From Nibrella saemangeumensis (lineage in GTDB: Bacteria > Bacteroidota > Bacteroidia > Cytophagales > Spirosomataceae): 64,000 bases of DNA. The stretch is from assembly GCF_039541915.1 (NCBI RefSeq), contig NZ_BAABHD010000022.1, positions 396,181-460,180 on the forward strand, given 5' to 3'. Below are positions 45,735 through 54,187 of this stretch, piece by piece; position 1 is the stretch's first letter, and each line of letters starts with the position of its first letter. Both the position numbers and the translations under genes were made by a program. The notes below the pieces were generated by a model, which worked only from the letters and a program-made list of their open reading frames with translations, had not been told where the DNA came from and made no database searches.

Positions 45735-46973
45735 TTATGGATTGATAAATTGTTTGTAAAAGTCACTATAAGCACAATGGTTAGCTTGAATCCACTTACC
45801 TATTTCTCCCCCTGCTGTTCCTATAGGCTTCGTTGTGGTACTATTTGCATCTACATTGAGGGTGCCATTAGGCTTAACTTCAATTTTAGGTTTACTTAAA
45901 AGATATGTGTTGATCTGGTTAACATAAGCCATTACTGTAGCGTTATTTTGAACACTTGATCCACTGAGGATTATGGTAGATGCTTGAAGGAATGCTTTCT
46001 TAATGTCGAGCATACCTTTACCATTCGACGTGTTCCAAATAGCTCTGGCTTCTGCTAAGGTATATACTTTTCCGCCTAAAGTGTATGTATAACTTAAAGC
46101 TTCCTGGCTTGCAGGTTTGGCAAAATAGTAACCTTGCGACATAGAGCATCCGTTCTGGCAAACAGTACCGGTCAGAGCGGTAAAGTTAACAATGGCACTA
46201 GTTGTTGCAGAAACAGTAGCAGTAGCAGGAGTAGGATCTGAAATTACTGAAGCTACATTATCTGGTGTTGTAATGGATAATGTATAAACAGTTCCTCCTC
46301 TAAGACCGCTAATAGAATAATTTCCGCTTCCATCGGTAACTGCAGTGAGACTTCCAGGGCCAGCGGTAACGGTTACATTGGAATAAGATGAAGGCGTTGC
46401 TGTAGCACACGCTGCTTTTGAGACTGTTCCGGTTATAGGTGCACAGCCAGGACCTTCCATGCTATCTCCAAAAGGCATATCTACATTTCCCTCACCTTTA
46501 ATTACAATCCCTACTGCACCAACACTTTGATACGCATCAAAGCCTAGTTCAAAAGTAAATTTCCATGGTTTACCAGGTGAAAAGTTACCGATACCGTCTA
46601 CAGTTAGGATAAGGTTGCCATTACCGTCTGTAGTTTTGGTATAGGTCAAAGGATTAACCTTTTCAAGTACATCATTATTATTAGGTTTGTACAAGGAAGC
46701 ATCAATTACATCTGCTTCAGTAATACAATTACCAAGGTTAAATGAAAATCCTTCAATGTTATTATCTGCGATTCTTGTAATATTATACTCCCAAACCTTA
46801 TTACTGGTCCCTAAAAAAGTAACATCGTATCCGGAACTTCCAATCAATTTAGCTGATCGATTTTTGTCTTTTGAAGCTGCCGGCTGCAACTCCTGCGTCG
46901 GCTGACAGCGTTGGAACATCAGCACCGAAACAATGAGGGTTAAAAAGAGACTGAGGTAATGCCTAAGTTTCAT
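45735..46973 (-). CDS. Secreted or lipid-anchored surface protein, paralogue A
   Basis: A 412-residue exported protein with an N-terminal hydrophobic segment ending LMFQRCQPTQELQP. The cysteine may be lipid-modified, although the preceding residues are not a textbook lipobox. Domain order: a beta domain (about residues 45-170, with FSFNLGNCITEADV), a carboxypeptidase-regulatory-like unit (about 180-265: ITGTVSKAACATATPSSYSN, TDGSGNYSISGLRGGTVYTL), then a segment with CQNGCSMSQGYYFAKP and a C-terminal helical region. It shares layout and motifs with the protein at 47816-49030. The gene is distinctly AT-rich compared with the rest of the window, suggesting transfer. Function unknown. Confidence 0.72.
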   Translation of the reverse strand: MKLRHYLSLFLTLIVSVLMFQRCQPTQELQPAASKDKNRSAKLIGSSGYDVTFLGTSNKVWEYNITRIADNNIEGFSFNLGNCITEADVIDASLYKPNNNDVLEKVNPLTYTKTTDGNGNLILTVDGIGNFSPGKPWKFTFELGFDAYQSVGAVGIVIKGEGNVDMPFGDSMEGPGCAPITGTVSKAACATATPSSYSNVTVTAGPGSLTAVTDGSGNYSISGLRGGTVYTLSITTPDNVASVISDPTPATATVSATTSAIVNFTALTGTVCQNGCSMSQGYYFAKPASQEALSYTYTLGGKVYTLAEARAIWNTSNGKGMLDIKKAFLQASTIILSGSSVQNNATVMAYVNQINTYLLSKPKIEVKPNGTLNVDANSTTTKPIGTAGGEIGKWIQANHCAYSDFYKQFINP

Positions 46974-47560
46974 TTGATTTAAAATTTAGTTGAAAATTAA
47001 TAGAGTTGATATTAGCACATCTTTTGTAGTACTACTTCCATTTAGCACCTGCTTGGCATAATTACAGACTACATTTAGAAATTTAAATGAGACACCAAAT
47101 TGAGCAAGCTTATAGTTGTAACTACTTAAACTATGTTACAAAGTTGACGCTGAAAAGTGACATGGGCAAGAGAGGGGAGTTAAAAGAAAATTAAATGATA
47201 ATTAGGCAATTATTAGAGAGTGTGGTTGCTTTTCTAATGTTTTATATGATTTTTCCCTTGATAAAATCTGATTTTTATCAGCTTATAAGATACTTTTTAT
47301 GAAAAAGTGTAAAGTTATAAAGCTTATAACTCCTTAGATAGATTTTTCTACTTAAGTATTTTCCGGTCTTGTGATAATAATTGTTGAATGCCGATTAATA
47401 AGACGGTTCAAGCTTTAAAAATATTGGCATGTTTATTGATATATTAAAATAAATTTAAATTAAAGATTAACTAGATTATCAGATAGCACAATCAACCTCA
47501 TCAAATGGGGCTTCTTTGGATCTGCCCTGACCTGGAATTATGGTCATCCACCGTCGAACC

Positions 47561-47615
47561 TTTCAGGTTGGATCGGTCGTCGAACACCTTTGCAGTGTTC
47601 GCTTGCTGCCTGAAA
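47561..47615. other. Nested hairpin in a GC-rich patch of the AT-rich island
   Basis: Outer arms tttcagg (47561-47567) and cctgaaa (47609-47615) enclose an inner perfect hairpin cgaacac (47581-47587) / gtgttcg (47595-47601). The patch contrasts with the surrounding AT-rich DNA. It could be a structured RNA or a remnant of an inserted sequence; nothing identifies it. Confidence 0.35.
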
Positions 47616-47757
47616 CGGCTCGATTATTTAGCTACTACTAACGTTAACGTAGGATTTTGAGGTAGTCCAGATGTATACCATTCTGACTAATAATCCTGTT
47701 TGGAATGAATGATCTTAAGCGGTGAAACCCATCGATAGTGGCATCGGACGCCAGAAA

Positions 47758-47796
47758 CAGAAAACCCCGCCCGGAAGCCACCGGCGGGGTTTTCTG
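47758..47796 (-). terminator. Hairpin terminator of surface protein paralogue B
   Basis: Arms cagaaaaccccgcc (47758-47771) and ggcggggttttctg (47783-47796) pair perfectly. It lies 20 bases past the stop of the minus-strand gene and reads into a T-rich tail on that strand. Confidence 0.8.
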
Positions 47797-47815
47797 TTCT
47801 TATAATTGTCTTCGT

Positions 47816-49030
47816 TTATTTCGGGCAGCCGGGCAGGCCTTCCAGACACTCTTCCAGGGCAATAGCTTTGGTTTCTAATGCTGACAAGCTATCATTGGTC
47901 GGAAGCGGAGTGCCAGACAGCCAACTTACCACCAGCGCCTGCAATGCATCGTAATCAGCACCGGAGCAGGTGGTCGACGCCAGATCGCTGCCGTCGCTGA
48001 TACCGCTCAGGTTGGCCGCCACAATTAGCCGGATGAAACTGATGGCAACGTTCCGGTTATTGGGACCACTACCCAGCGTGGTATAGGCAGTGAGCTGATC
48101 CTTGGTGTAGGTCGCTCCGTCTATGGTAACGCTTGTCCAACTATCTGAACCAGATCCATTGAACCAGTAGCCTTCTCCCTGGTAGCAGACATTAGTCGGG
48201 CAGGGGTAAGTTACCGTAAAGCTGGTACCCGTTGTTACAGAATTAGGGCCTACTACGATTACCTGTGACTGGGGAGCCGCGCCAGCCGGAGCAATGCTAA
48301 TGGTATATGATGTACCCGCAGTACCGTCGTAAGCAGCAACTACATGGTCGAACGTATAGTTACCGGCTGCGTCTGTAGTGGTGGTATAGCTGTTGGTAGC
48401 GCTTGCCAGCGTCACAGAGAGGCCAGAGAATGAGGTCGGAGCCGAGTTACATTCCTGCTTCTGGACATTACCTTCCACATGGTAGCAGCCGGGGGCCAAC
48501 AACGATGTTGTAGCTGTCAGGGTGTTTGGTGGACTCGAAACTAAAGCCTGGACATTGTTTGCGCTTGCGTCAACGTTTACATCCAGCGTAAGCTCAATTC
48601 TGATGGCGTCGCCTGGAGCATTGCCGCCCGGTAGATCATCTATCGTCAGGATCGTGTTACCACCCGAGACACTGTAACGGGTAGTGAAATCGGTAATAGC
48701 ATTGCCATTTTTGTTGTACACGGCTATAGCGTCAACATTAGCCTGACTCACACATGGTCCCAGATTAATGATGAACTCTCGTACCTGCTGATTCGCAGCT
48801 CCACTGGTTTTCTGGATCCTGTAGGTCCAGAGCATAGTGTTAGTGGCATGGGTAACGGTAACGGAATGATAGGCACCGAGGGTGCTGCTTGTCGGTCCAG
48901 CATTGTGTCTGGCTGATGAATGCCCGTTGTCCGCGGTAGGGGTAAGGTCCTGCGCCGGTTGACAGCGTTCAAAAAGAAAAACACAAAGGCTTAGCATGAA
49001 CGCTAAGTAAATAAAGGATTTTGGTTTCAT
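47816..49030 (-). CDS. Secreted or lipid-anchored surface protein, paralogue B
   Basis: A 404-residue exported protein whose N-terminus (LCVFLFERCQPAQDLTP) mirrors that of paralogue A (LMFQRCQPTQELQP). The first domain contains REFIINLGPCVSQANVDA, aligning with FSFNLGNCITEADV in paralogue A. A carboxypeptidase-regulatory-like unit follows (VEGNVQKQECNSAPTSF, TDAAGNYTFDHV), then YPCPTNVCYQGEGYWF, which aligns with CQNGCSMSQGYYF. The C-terminus is helical, with CLEGLPGCPK at the end. Base composition is nearer the genome average than that of paralogue A. Surface display is likely; no enzyme motif is seen. Confidence 0.72.
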   Translation of the reverse strand: MKPKSFIYLAFMLSLCVFLFERCQPAQDLTPTADNGHSSARHNAGPTSSTLGAYHSVTVTHATNTMLWTYRIQKTSGAANQQVREFIINLGPCVSQANVDAIAVYNKNGNAITDFTTRYSVSGGNTILTIDDLPGGNAPGDAIRIELTLDVNVDASANNVQALVSSPPNTLTATTSLLAPGCYHVEGNVQKQECNSAPTSFSGLSVTLASATNSYTTTTDAAGNYTFDHVVAAYDGTAGTSYTISIAPAGAAPQSQVIVVGPNSVTTGTSFTVTYPCPTNVCYQGEGYWFNGSGSDSWTSVTIDGATYTKDQLTAYTTLGSGPNNRNVAISFIRLIVAANLSGISDGSDLASTTCSGADYDALQALVVSWLSGTPLPTNDSLSALETKAIALEECLEGLPGCPK

Positions 49031-49585
49031 ATGTTACTAGATTTTAAAATTAAAGTGGTAAGCGCTGTTCAGACGTTCAAATGTTGAGGGAATACGCTTC
49101 AGTCATCCTAATGCAAATCTGAAACGGTACTCTGGTTGTATGTATTAACGTAAAGGATAGTTACTTAGAAAGCTTCGATAAATAGCATGTGCAAATATTA
49201 TAGTTTTTTCTAATATGGAGTAATCATATAGATTTAAAAGTTGTTTTTAAATCTATATATACAAAATATTGAAAAATTATCGATTCAGTAATTACTTATA
49301 TATTTTCAAATAATTAATATTAGTTAATCAACCAGTTAAGTTCTGTAGCTTGCCAATTTATTAAGTAGTTTGACAGGGTTAAGCAACTAATACATTATTT
49401 ATTCTGTGGCCATAGTTGATACATCAAATAAATTATAAGGAGACAAGCCAGTCTTTTGCTATACAGAGCGGCAATGGGGAGTGTCATTCGTTCAGGTATC
49501 TGCTTTATAGTATACGGTAGTTCTCCGCCAAATCTTCCTTTATCAAACAACTGCTTAGCTATTCCTCTATAACCCCTTACTCTCT
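49031..49585. other. AT-rich intergenic stretch, 555 bases
   Basis: Strongly AT-rich with no convincing coding frame and no clear hairpin. It separates the minus-strand surface protein from the plus-strand Tat-exported oxidoreductase and should hold both promoters, but no confident match to the consensus was found. Confidence 0.55.
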
Positions 49586-50908
49586 ATGACAGACGCTATT
49601 CAACGCAGAGATTTTATCAGACAGGCGGCTCTGGCCACGGCCGGTATAACCGGTATGCCGGCCGTGCTGGCCAACGGCTCGGCCAACGAAAAGTTGGTCG
49701 TCGCCATTATGGGCACCAATTCCCGTGGATCAGCCCTGTGTGAGGGCTTCGCCAAACTCCCCGGTGCCGAAGTTGCCTATGTGTGCGATGTCGATGATAA
49801 GGCCATGGCCAAAGGGCTCAAGGCCGTGCAGCAGGGCGGCCAGAAAACAGCCCCAAAAGGCATTAAAGATTTTCGCCGGGCCCTGGACGATAAAGCCGTA
49901 GACGTGCTGGTGATTGCGGCCCCTGACCACTGGCACGCACCAGCCTCCATTCTGGCCCTGAAGGCGGGTAAACACGTATACGTCGAAAAACCCTGCAGTC
50001 ATAATCCCCGGGAGGGCGAAGTGCTGCTCGATGCCGCCCGCCGGCACAAGAAGGTAGTCAATATGGGGAATCAGCGCCGGTCGTGGCCCTATGTTGTCGA
50101 AGGCATTCAGGCTGTAAAAGAGGGCGCTATCGGCCGGGCGTATTACGCTAAGGCCTGGTACGCCAACACCCGGCAGTCCATCGGTAAAGGCAAACCGGCT
50201 CCGATACCGGCCGGGCTGGATTACGACCTCTGGCAAGGACCGGCCCCGCGTAAGGATTACCGTGACAATTTGATCCACTACAACTGGCACTGGTTTTGGC
50301 ACTGGGGGACCGGCGAACTGCTCAACAACGGCACTCACTTTATCGACCTTTGCCGCTGGGGTTTGGAGGTCGACTACCCGACCCGCGTCAGCTCCCAGGG
50401 CGGACGCTACGCCTTTGACGATGATTGGGAGACACCCGACACCCAACTCACCAGCTGGGATTTTGCCGACCGCAAATCGATTTCGTGGGAAGGGCGGAGC
50501 TGCAACGGCCGCAACGTGGAGGGGATCTCCGGCGGTGTCGCCTTTTACGGAGAAAAGGGCACACTGGTGATTAACGGGAATGGTTATACGATCTATGATA
50601 ACAGGAATAAAGAGTTAAAGAAGGTGTCGGGCGACACTACCAATCAGCTCAATGCTACAGGACCGGGCTTTGATCTGGATGTTGATCACCTGACCAATTT
50701 CCGGGAGGCCGTCCGCCAGGGAAAACGGCCCAACTCTTCCATCGAAGAGGCTAACAAAAGTGTGCTGTTGTGCCACCTCGGCAACATAGCCCACCGAACT
50801 GGCCGCCTGCTGAATTGCGACCCCGCTACCGGTCGTATTGTCAATGATCCGGACGCCATGAAACTTTGGAGCCGGACGTATGCACCCGGCTGGGAACCGC
50901 TGGTATAG
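49586..50908 (+). CDS. Tat-exported Gfo/Idh/MocA-family oxidoreductase
   Basis: A 440-residue enzyme with a twin-arginine signal (QRRDFIRQAALATAGITGMP), the NAD-binding start KLVVAIMGTNSRGSALCEGF, DVLVIAAPDHWHAPASILAL and the signature KHVYVEKPCSHNPREGEVLL. A C-terminal domain rich in aromatic residues follows (WHWFWHWGTGELLNNGTHFI). Relatives include periplasmic enzymes in which bound NAD assists glycoside cleavage (GH109-like) and sugar dehydrogenases. It precedes an amino-sugar operon but is separated from it by a 121-bp repeat element. Confidence 0.9.
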   Translation: MTDAIQRRDFIRQAALATAGITGMPAVLANGSANEKLVVAIMGTNSRGSALCEGFAKLPGAEVAYVCDVDDKAMAKGLKAVQQGGQKTAPKGIKDFRRALDDKAVDVLVIAAPDHWHAPASILALKAGKHVYVEKPCSHNPREGEVLLDAARRHKKVVNMGNQRRSWPYVVEGIQAVKEGAIGRAYYAKAWYANTRQSIGKGKPAPIPAGLDYDLWQGPAPRKDYRDNLIHYNWHWFWHWGTGELLNNGTHFIDLCRWGLEVDYPTRVSSQGGRYAFDDDWETPDTQLTSWDFADRKSISWEGRSCNGRNVEGISGGVAFYGEKGTLVINGNGYTIYDNRNKELKKVSGDTTNQLNATGPGFDLDVDHLTNFREAVRQGKRPNSSIEEANKSVLLCHLGNIAHRTGRLLNCDPATGRIVNDPDAMKLWSRTYAPGWEPLV

Positions 50909-50950
50909 TCTAGTCTTTAGTTCGTCTGCCTGACGCTGGCCACTGCGCCG

Positions 50951-51071
50951 GCTCGTCCGCGTTTGTAACGCGAGACGGGCGAGGTTCGCATTTGTAATGC
51001 GATTATAACGTCCAATGCCGTGCGTTACAAACGCACTTCTCGCCCGTCTCGCGTTACAAACGCGGACGAGC
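50951..51071. repeat. 121-bp inverted-repeat element with nested TTTGTAA hairpins, copy 1
   Basis: The outer arms 50951-50983 and 51039-51071 are exact 33-bp reverse complements. Each arm contains cgcgtttgtaacgcg or its complement, itself a small hairpin, and the centre holds cgcatttgtaatgcg and gtgcgttacaaacgcac, again hairpins around TTTGTAA. The whole can fold into a branched cruciform. A full second copy is at 55538-55658 and a decayed one at 44467-44547, all in gaps after plus-strand genes. An extra arm fragment (gtcgcggacgagc) follows at about 51081. Confidence 0.85.
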
Positions 51072-51123
51072 GGAGACACAGTCGCGGACGAGCTATACAT
51101 ACACCAAATATTGAAAACTGCTC

Positions 51124-52161
51124 ATGAATCAACCCTATAACCGCCGAAAATTCATTCAACTAACCGGGGCTGCCGGCATAGGCCTGGCCCTGCCGCTTAC
51201 GGCTAAACCAGCACCCATACGTGACGTGCCGCCCGGTCGCCGGGTGGGTATCATCGGGCTGGATACCTCGCACAGCCCGGCGTTTACCAAACTGCTCAAC
51301 GCCCCCGATGCGGCTTCGGATCTGGGTGGCTACCGCGTGGTGGCCGCGTACCCGAAGGGAAGTCCGGATATTGAATCCAGCGTCAGCCGGGTGCCGGGCT
51401 ATACCGAAGAGGTAAAGAAACTGGGCGTGGCGATCGTCAGCTCCATCGCCGACCTGCTGACCAAAGTAGACGTGGTGCTGCTGGAAACTAACGACGGTCG
51501 CCCGCACCTGGAGCAGGCCCTGCCGGTGCTGAAGGCCGGCAAGCGGCTGTTTATCGACAAGCCCATTGCCGGAACGCTGTCCGATGCCATCGCTATTGTT
51601 GAGGCCGCAAGGCGGTACAATGTTCCGGTGTTCAGTTCCTCGTCGCTGCGTTACATGACCAGCGCTCAGGAAGCTGCACAGGGGAAAGGGGTGGGGAAAG
51701 TACTGGGGGCCGAGGCCTATAGCCCGGCGCACCTGGAAAAGACTCACCCTGATCTGTTCTGGTACGGCATCCACGGCGTCGAAATGCTCTTTACGGTGAT
51801 GGGTACCGGCTGCCGGCAGGTAGTACGGGTACATAGCGACAAAACCGACGTGGTGGTGGGTACCTGGGCCGATGGCCGCGTCGGGACGTTTCGCGGTATG
51901 CGCGGGGGCAAGAGCGATTATGGCGGAACGGTGTACGGCGAGACCGGTAATGTCAAAATAGGCCCGTACGATGGCTACCGGCCGTTGCTGGTTCAGATCA
52001 TTCGCTTTTTCGAAACCGGTACACCCCCGGTGAGCCCGGAAGAAACGCTGGAGATTTACGCGTTTATGGAAGCTGCCGACGAAAGCAAACGGCGAGATGG
52101 CGTACCGGTTACCCTGGAAAGTGTCATGGCGAAAGCCCGTACCGTAGCCAAAGCCCGATAA
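51124..52161 (+). CDS. Tat-exported Gfo/Idh/MocA-family oxidoreductase (short form)
   Basis: A 345-residue enzyme with a twin-arginine signal (NRRKFIQLTGAAGIGLALPL) and the Rossmann-like start RRVGIIGLDTSHSPAFTKLL, in which the usual GxGxxG is replaced by GLDTSH. VDVVLLETNDGRPHLEQAL and KRLFIDKPIAGTLSD follow, the latter with DKP in place of the common EKP. The C-terminal domain contains FWYGIHGVEMLFTVMGTGC. It is the first gene of an operon with nagB (4-base gap), nagA and a permease, so it may act on amino-sugar glycans or their breakdown products in the periplasm (inference). Confidence 0.88.
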   Translation: MNQPYNRRKFIQLTGAAGIGLALPLTAKPAPIRDVPPGRRVGIIGLDTSHSPAFTKLLNAPDAASDLGGYRVVAAYPKGSPDIESSVSRVPGYTEEVKKLGVAIVSSIADLLTKVDVVLLETNDGRPHLEQALPVLKAGKRLFIDKPIAGTLSDAIAIVEAARRYNVPVFSSSSLRYMTSAQEAAQGKGVGKVLGAEAYSPAHLEKTHPDLFWYGIHGVEMLFTVMGTGCRQVVRVHSDKTDVVVGTWADGRVGTFRGMRGGKSDYGGTVYGETGNVKIGPYDGYRPLLVQIIRFFETGTPPVSPEETLEIYAFMEAADESKRRDGVPVTLESVMAKARTVAKAR

Positions 52162-52165
52162 CCGC

Positions 52166-52951
52166 ATGAGTCAACCGCTGAAAAGTGAAACTGTCGATTC
52201 ACTCCGGGTCAACGTGTATGAAAACCGGCAGGTTATGGGAGCCGCAGCCGGTCGGGACGTAGCCGCTAAAATAAACGAAGTCCTGGCGCAGCAGGAAACG
52301 ATTCGCCTGATCTTTGCCGCTGCGCCCTCGCAGAACGAATTGCTGGATTACCTCGCGTCGGCACCCGGTATCGACTGGTCGCGCATCGACGTCTTCCACA
52401 TGGACGAATACGTAGGATTGCCGGAAGACGCTCCGCAGCGTTTTGCCCTGTTCCTGCGCCGTAAGTTGTTCGACCAGGTGGCGCCCCGCAACGTGTACCT
52501 GATCGACGGCTCTGCCCCGGATGCGGATGCCGCCTGCCGGGATTACGCGGAACGGCTTCGGCAGGCACCCATTGATCTTGTTTGTCTGGGCATTGGCGAA
52601 AACGGTCATATTGCCTTCAATGATCCGCCGGTGGCTGATTTCGACGATCCAAACCTCATCAAACGGGTAGAACTGGACGAGGTTTGCCGGCAGCAGCAGG
52701 TCAACGACGGCTGCTTTCCCACCTTTGATGCGGTACCGAAAGAGGCCCTGACGCTGACGATACCCGCGTTGATGGCGGGACATTATCTGTTCTGTGTAGT
52801 GCCGGGTAAGACCAAAACGGCGGCTGTACAGAACGTTCTTACCGGGCCGATTACCACCGCCTGTCCGGCTTCCATCTTGCGGACACACCCGGCCTGTACC
52901 TTATACGTGGATACCGATTCGTATGGATGGGCAGAAAGGAGGGAGGGATGA
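52166..52951 (+). CDS. nagB: Glucosamine-6-phosphate deaminase (NagB family)
   Basis: A 261-residue enzyme of the NagB/6-phosphogluconolactonase fold that converts glucosamine-6-phosphate to fructose-6-phosphate and ammonia. Motifs are FHMDEYVGLPEDAPQRFALF, which holds the ring-opening acid/base Asp, and DLVCLGIGENGHIAFNDPP, in which the catalytic His is present. The residue usually given as Asp141 in E. coli is Asn here, as in some other bacterial NagB proteins, and Glu148 is replaced by Asp. PGKTKTAAVQNVLTGPI matches the phosphate-binding end. It overlaps nagA by the ATGA tetranucleotide. Confidence 0.88.
   Translation: MSQPLKSETVDSLRVNVYENRQVMGAAAGRDVAAKINEVLAQQETIRLIFAAAPSQNELLDYLASAPGIDWSRIDVFHMDEYVGLPEDAPQRFALFLRRKLFDQVAPRNVYLIDGSAPDADAACRDYAERLRQAPIDLVCLGIGENGHIAFNDPPVADFDDPNLIKRVELDEVCRQQQVNDGCFPTFDAVPKEALTLTIPALMAGHYLFCVVPGKTKTAAVQNVLTGPITTACPASILRTHPACTLYVDTDSYGWAERREG
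52937..52947 (+). promoter_or_regulatory. Strong Shine-Dalgarno for nagA
   Basis: The string aggagggaggg lies directly ahead of the ATG at 52948, inside the last codons of nagB. It is unusual in this window, where most starts lack such a site. It decides the nagA start and couples its translation to nagB. Confidence 0.75.
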
Positions 52952-54132
52952 CAGGGGAACCGCGCCTGACCGGTATTCATTACCGGACCCAACAACCGGT
53001 TGAAATCAGCATTGAAGATGGAATTATTACTAAGATTGAGCCACTGTCTGGCCAACAGACGCAGGATTTGCCCCTTATCGCTCCCGGTCTGACGGATTTG
53101 CAGGTTAACGGGTACCGGGGTATTGATTTCAACAAGCCGGGACTGTCGGATGCCGATATCGAAGCGCTGGTAAGGGCGTTGTGGGCGCAGGGCGTTACCT
53201 CGTTTTGCCCGACAATAATCACCAATGATCACGAGCGGATGCGGTCGGCGCTGGGGACTGTTCACAAAGCCTGCGGACGGTCAGAAATCGTTGGGCAGGC
53301 CGTGGCGGGTATTCACCTGGAAGGGCCGTTTATCTCGCTTGATGAAGGGCCGGTGGGGGCTCACCCGGTCGAGTATGTGGTGGCACCGGATGAGGTCCTG
53401 CTACAGTCGTTTCTGGACGCAGCGGGCGGACAGGTAAAGATTCTGACGCTTTCGCCGGAGTGGGCGGGGGCGGGGGACTTTATCCGGAAGTGTATCAAAA
53501 ACGGGTTAGTGGTCTCTATCGGGCACACAGCTGCCACACCCGAACAGATTCAGGAGGCCGTCAGGGCCGGAGCCACCATGTCGACCCACCTGGGCAATGC
53601 CACGCACCAGATGCTGCCGCGCCATCCCAATTACATCTGGGAGCAACTCGCGCAGGATAAGCTGACGGCCAGCGTCATTGCCGATGGCTTTCACCTGCCC
53701 GATTCGGTGCTGAAGATCATCTTCCGGGTCAAGAAACAAAAAGTTATGCTGGTCAGCGACAGCACCGTACTGGCGGGTATGCCGCCGGGCTCCTACGAAT
53801 CGCCGGTGGGCGGCAAGGTGGTGCTGACCGGGGAGGGCAAGCTCCACATAGCCGGCAAACCGAAGGTGCTGGCGGGTTCGGCGCAGTCGCTGCTATGGGG
53901 GGTGCAGCACCTGGTCCGGCAGCAGATTGTCCCGCTGGCGCAGGCCTGGGATATGGCCTCTCTGTACCCGAACCGGCTAATGAAGCTGCCGCAGAAAGCC
54001 GGGTTGCAGGCAGGCGCACCGGCCGATCTGGTCCGGTTTCGGTATAAGGAGACCTCCCTTCAGCTTTTAGAAACATACAAGGCCGGTCAGTGTGTCTGGC
54101 AAACAAACCGCGCCGGGATTACCGCCGGATAG
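52948..54132 (+). CDS. nagA: N-acetylglucosamine-6-phosphate deacetylase
   Basis: A 394-residue amidohydrolase that turns N-acetylglucosamine-6-phosphate into glucosamine-6-phosphate and acetate, feeding the deaminase encoded just upstream. It has the NagA version of the first metal region (PGLTDLQVNGYRGIDFN, with Gln and Asn replacing the HxH of other amidohydrolases), then IHLEGPFISLDEGP with the bridging glutamate, SIGHTAATPEQI, STHLGNATHQMLPR, and VMLVSDSTVLAGMPPG with the catalytic aspartate. The start at 52948 is set by a strong ribosome-binding site and a 4-base overlap with nagB. Confidence 0.92.
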   Translation: MTGEPRLTGIHYRTQQPVEISIEDGIITKIEPLSGQQTQDLPLIAPGLTDLQVNGYRGIDFNKPGLSDADIEALVRALWAQGVTSFCPTIITNDHERMRSALGTVHKACGRSEIVGQAVAGIHLEGPFISLDEGPVGAHPVEYVVAPDEVLLQSFLDAAGGQVKILTLSPEWAGAGDFIRKCIKNGLVVSIGHTAATPEQIQEAVRAGATMSTHLGNATHQMLPRHPNYIWEQLAQDKLTASVIADGFHLPDSVLKIIFRVKKQKVMLVSDSTVLAGMPPGSYESPVGGKVVLTGEGKLHIAGKPKVLAGSAQSLLWGVQHLVRQQIVPLAQAWDMASLYPNRLMKLPQKAGLQAGAPADLVRFRYKETSLQLLETYKAGQCVWQTNRAGITAG

Positions 54133-54187
54133 CCGGGGTTGTAACCCCCGGACTTCGGCATGAGCCCACTCCTAAACCCATACAAGC

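Larger units (their letters stand above)
46974..47815. other. Long AT-rich intergenic stretch, 842 bases
   Basis: Most of it is very AT-rich with no coding frame. A GC-richer patch at about 47505-47640 holds a nested hairpin (47561-47615), and the terminator at 47758-47796 closes the right end. No transposase or integrase remnant could be recognised. Confidence 0.6.

Noticed and set aside
47505..47640. Possible transposase remnant
   Set aside because: Six-frame reading gave no recognisable transposase motif, so it is kept only as an unexplained structured patch.
51160..52167. A 335-codon minus-strand frame opposite the short Tat-exported oxidoreductase
   Set aside because: The forward frame has signal, fold motifs and an operon context; the reverse does not.
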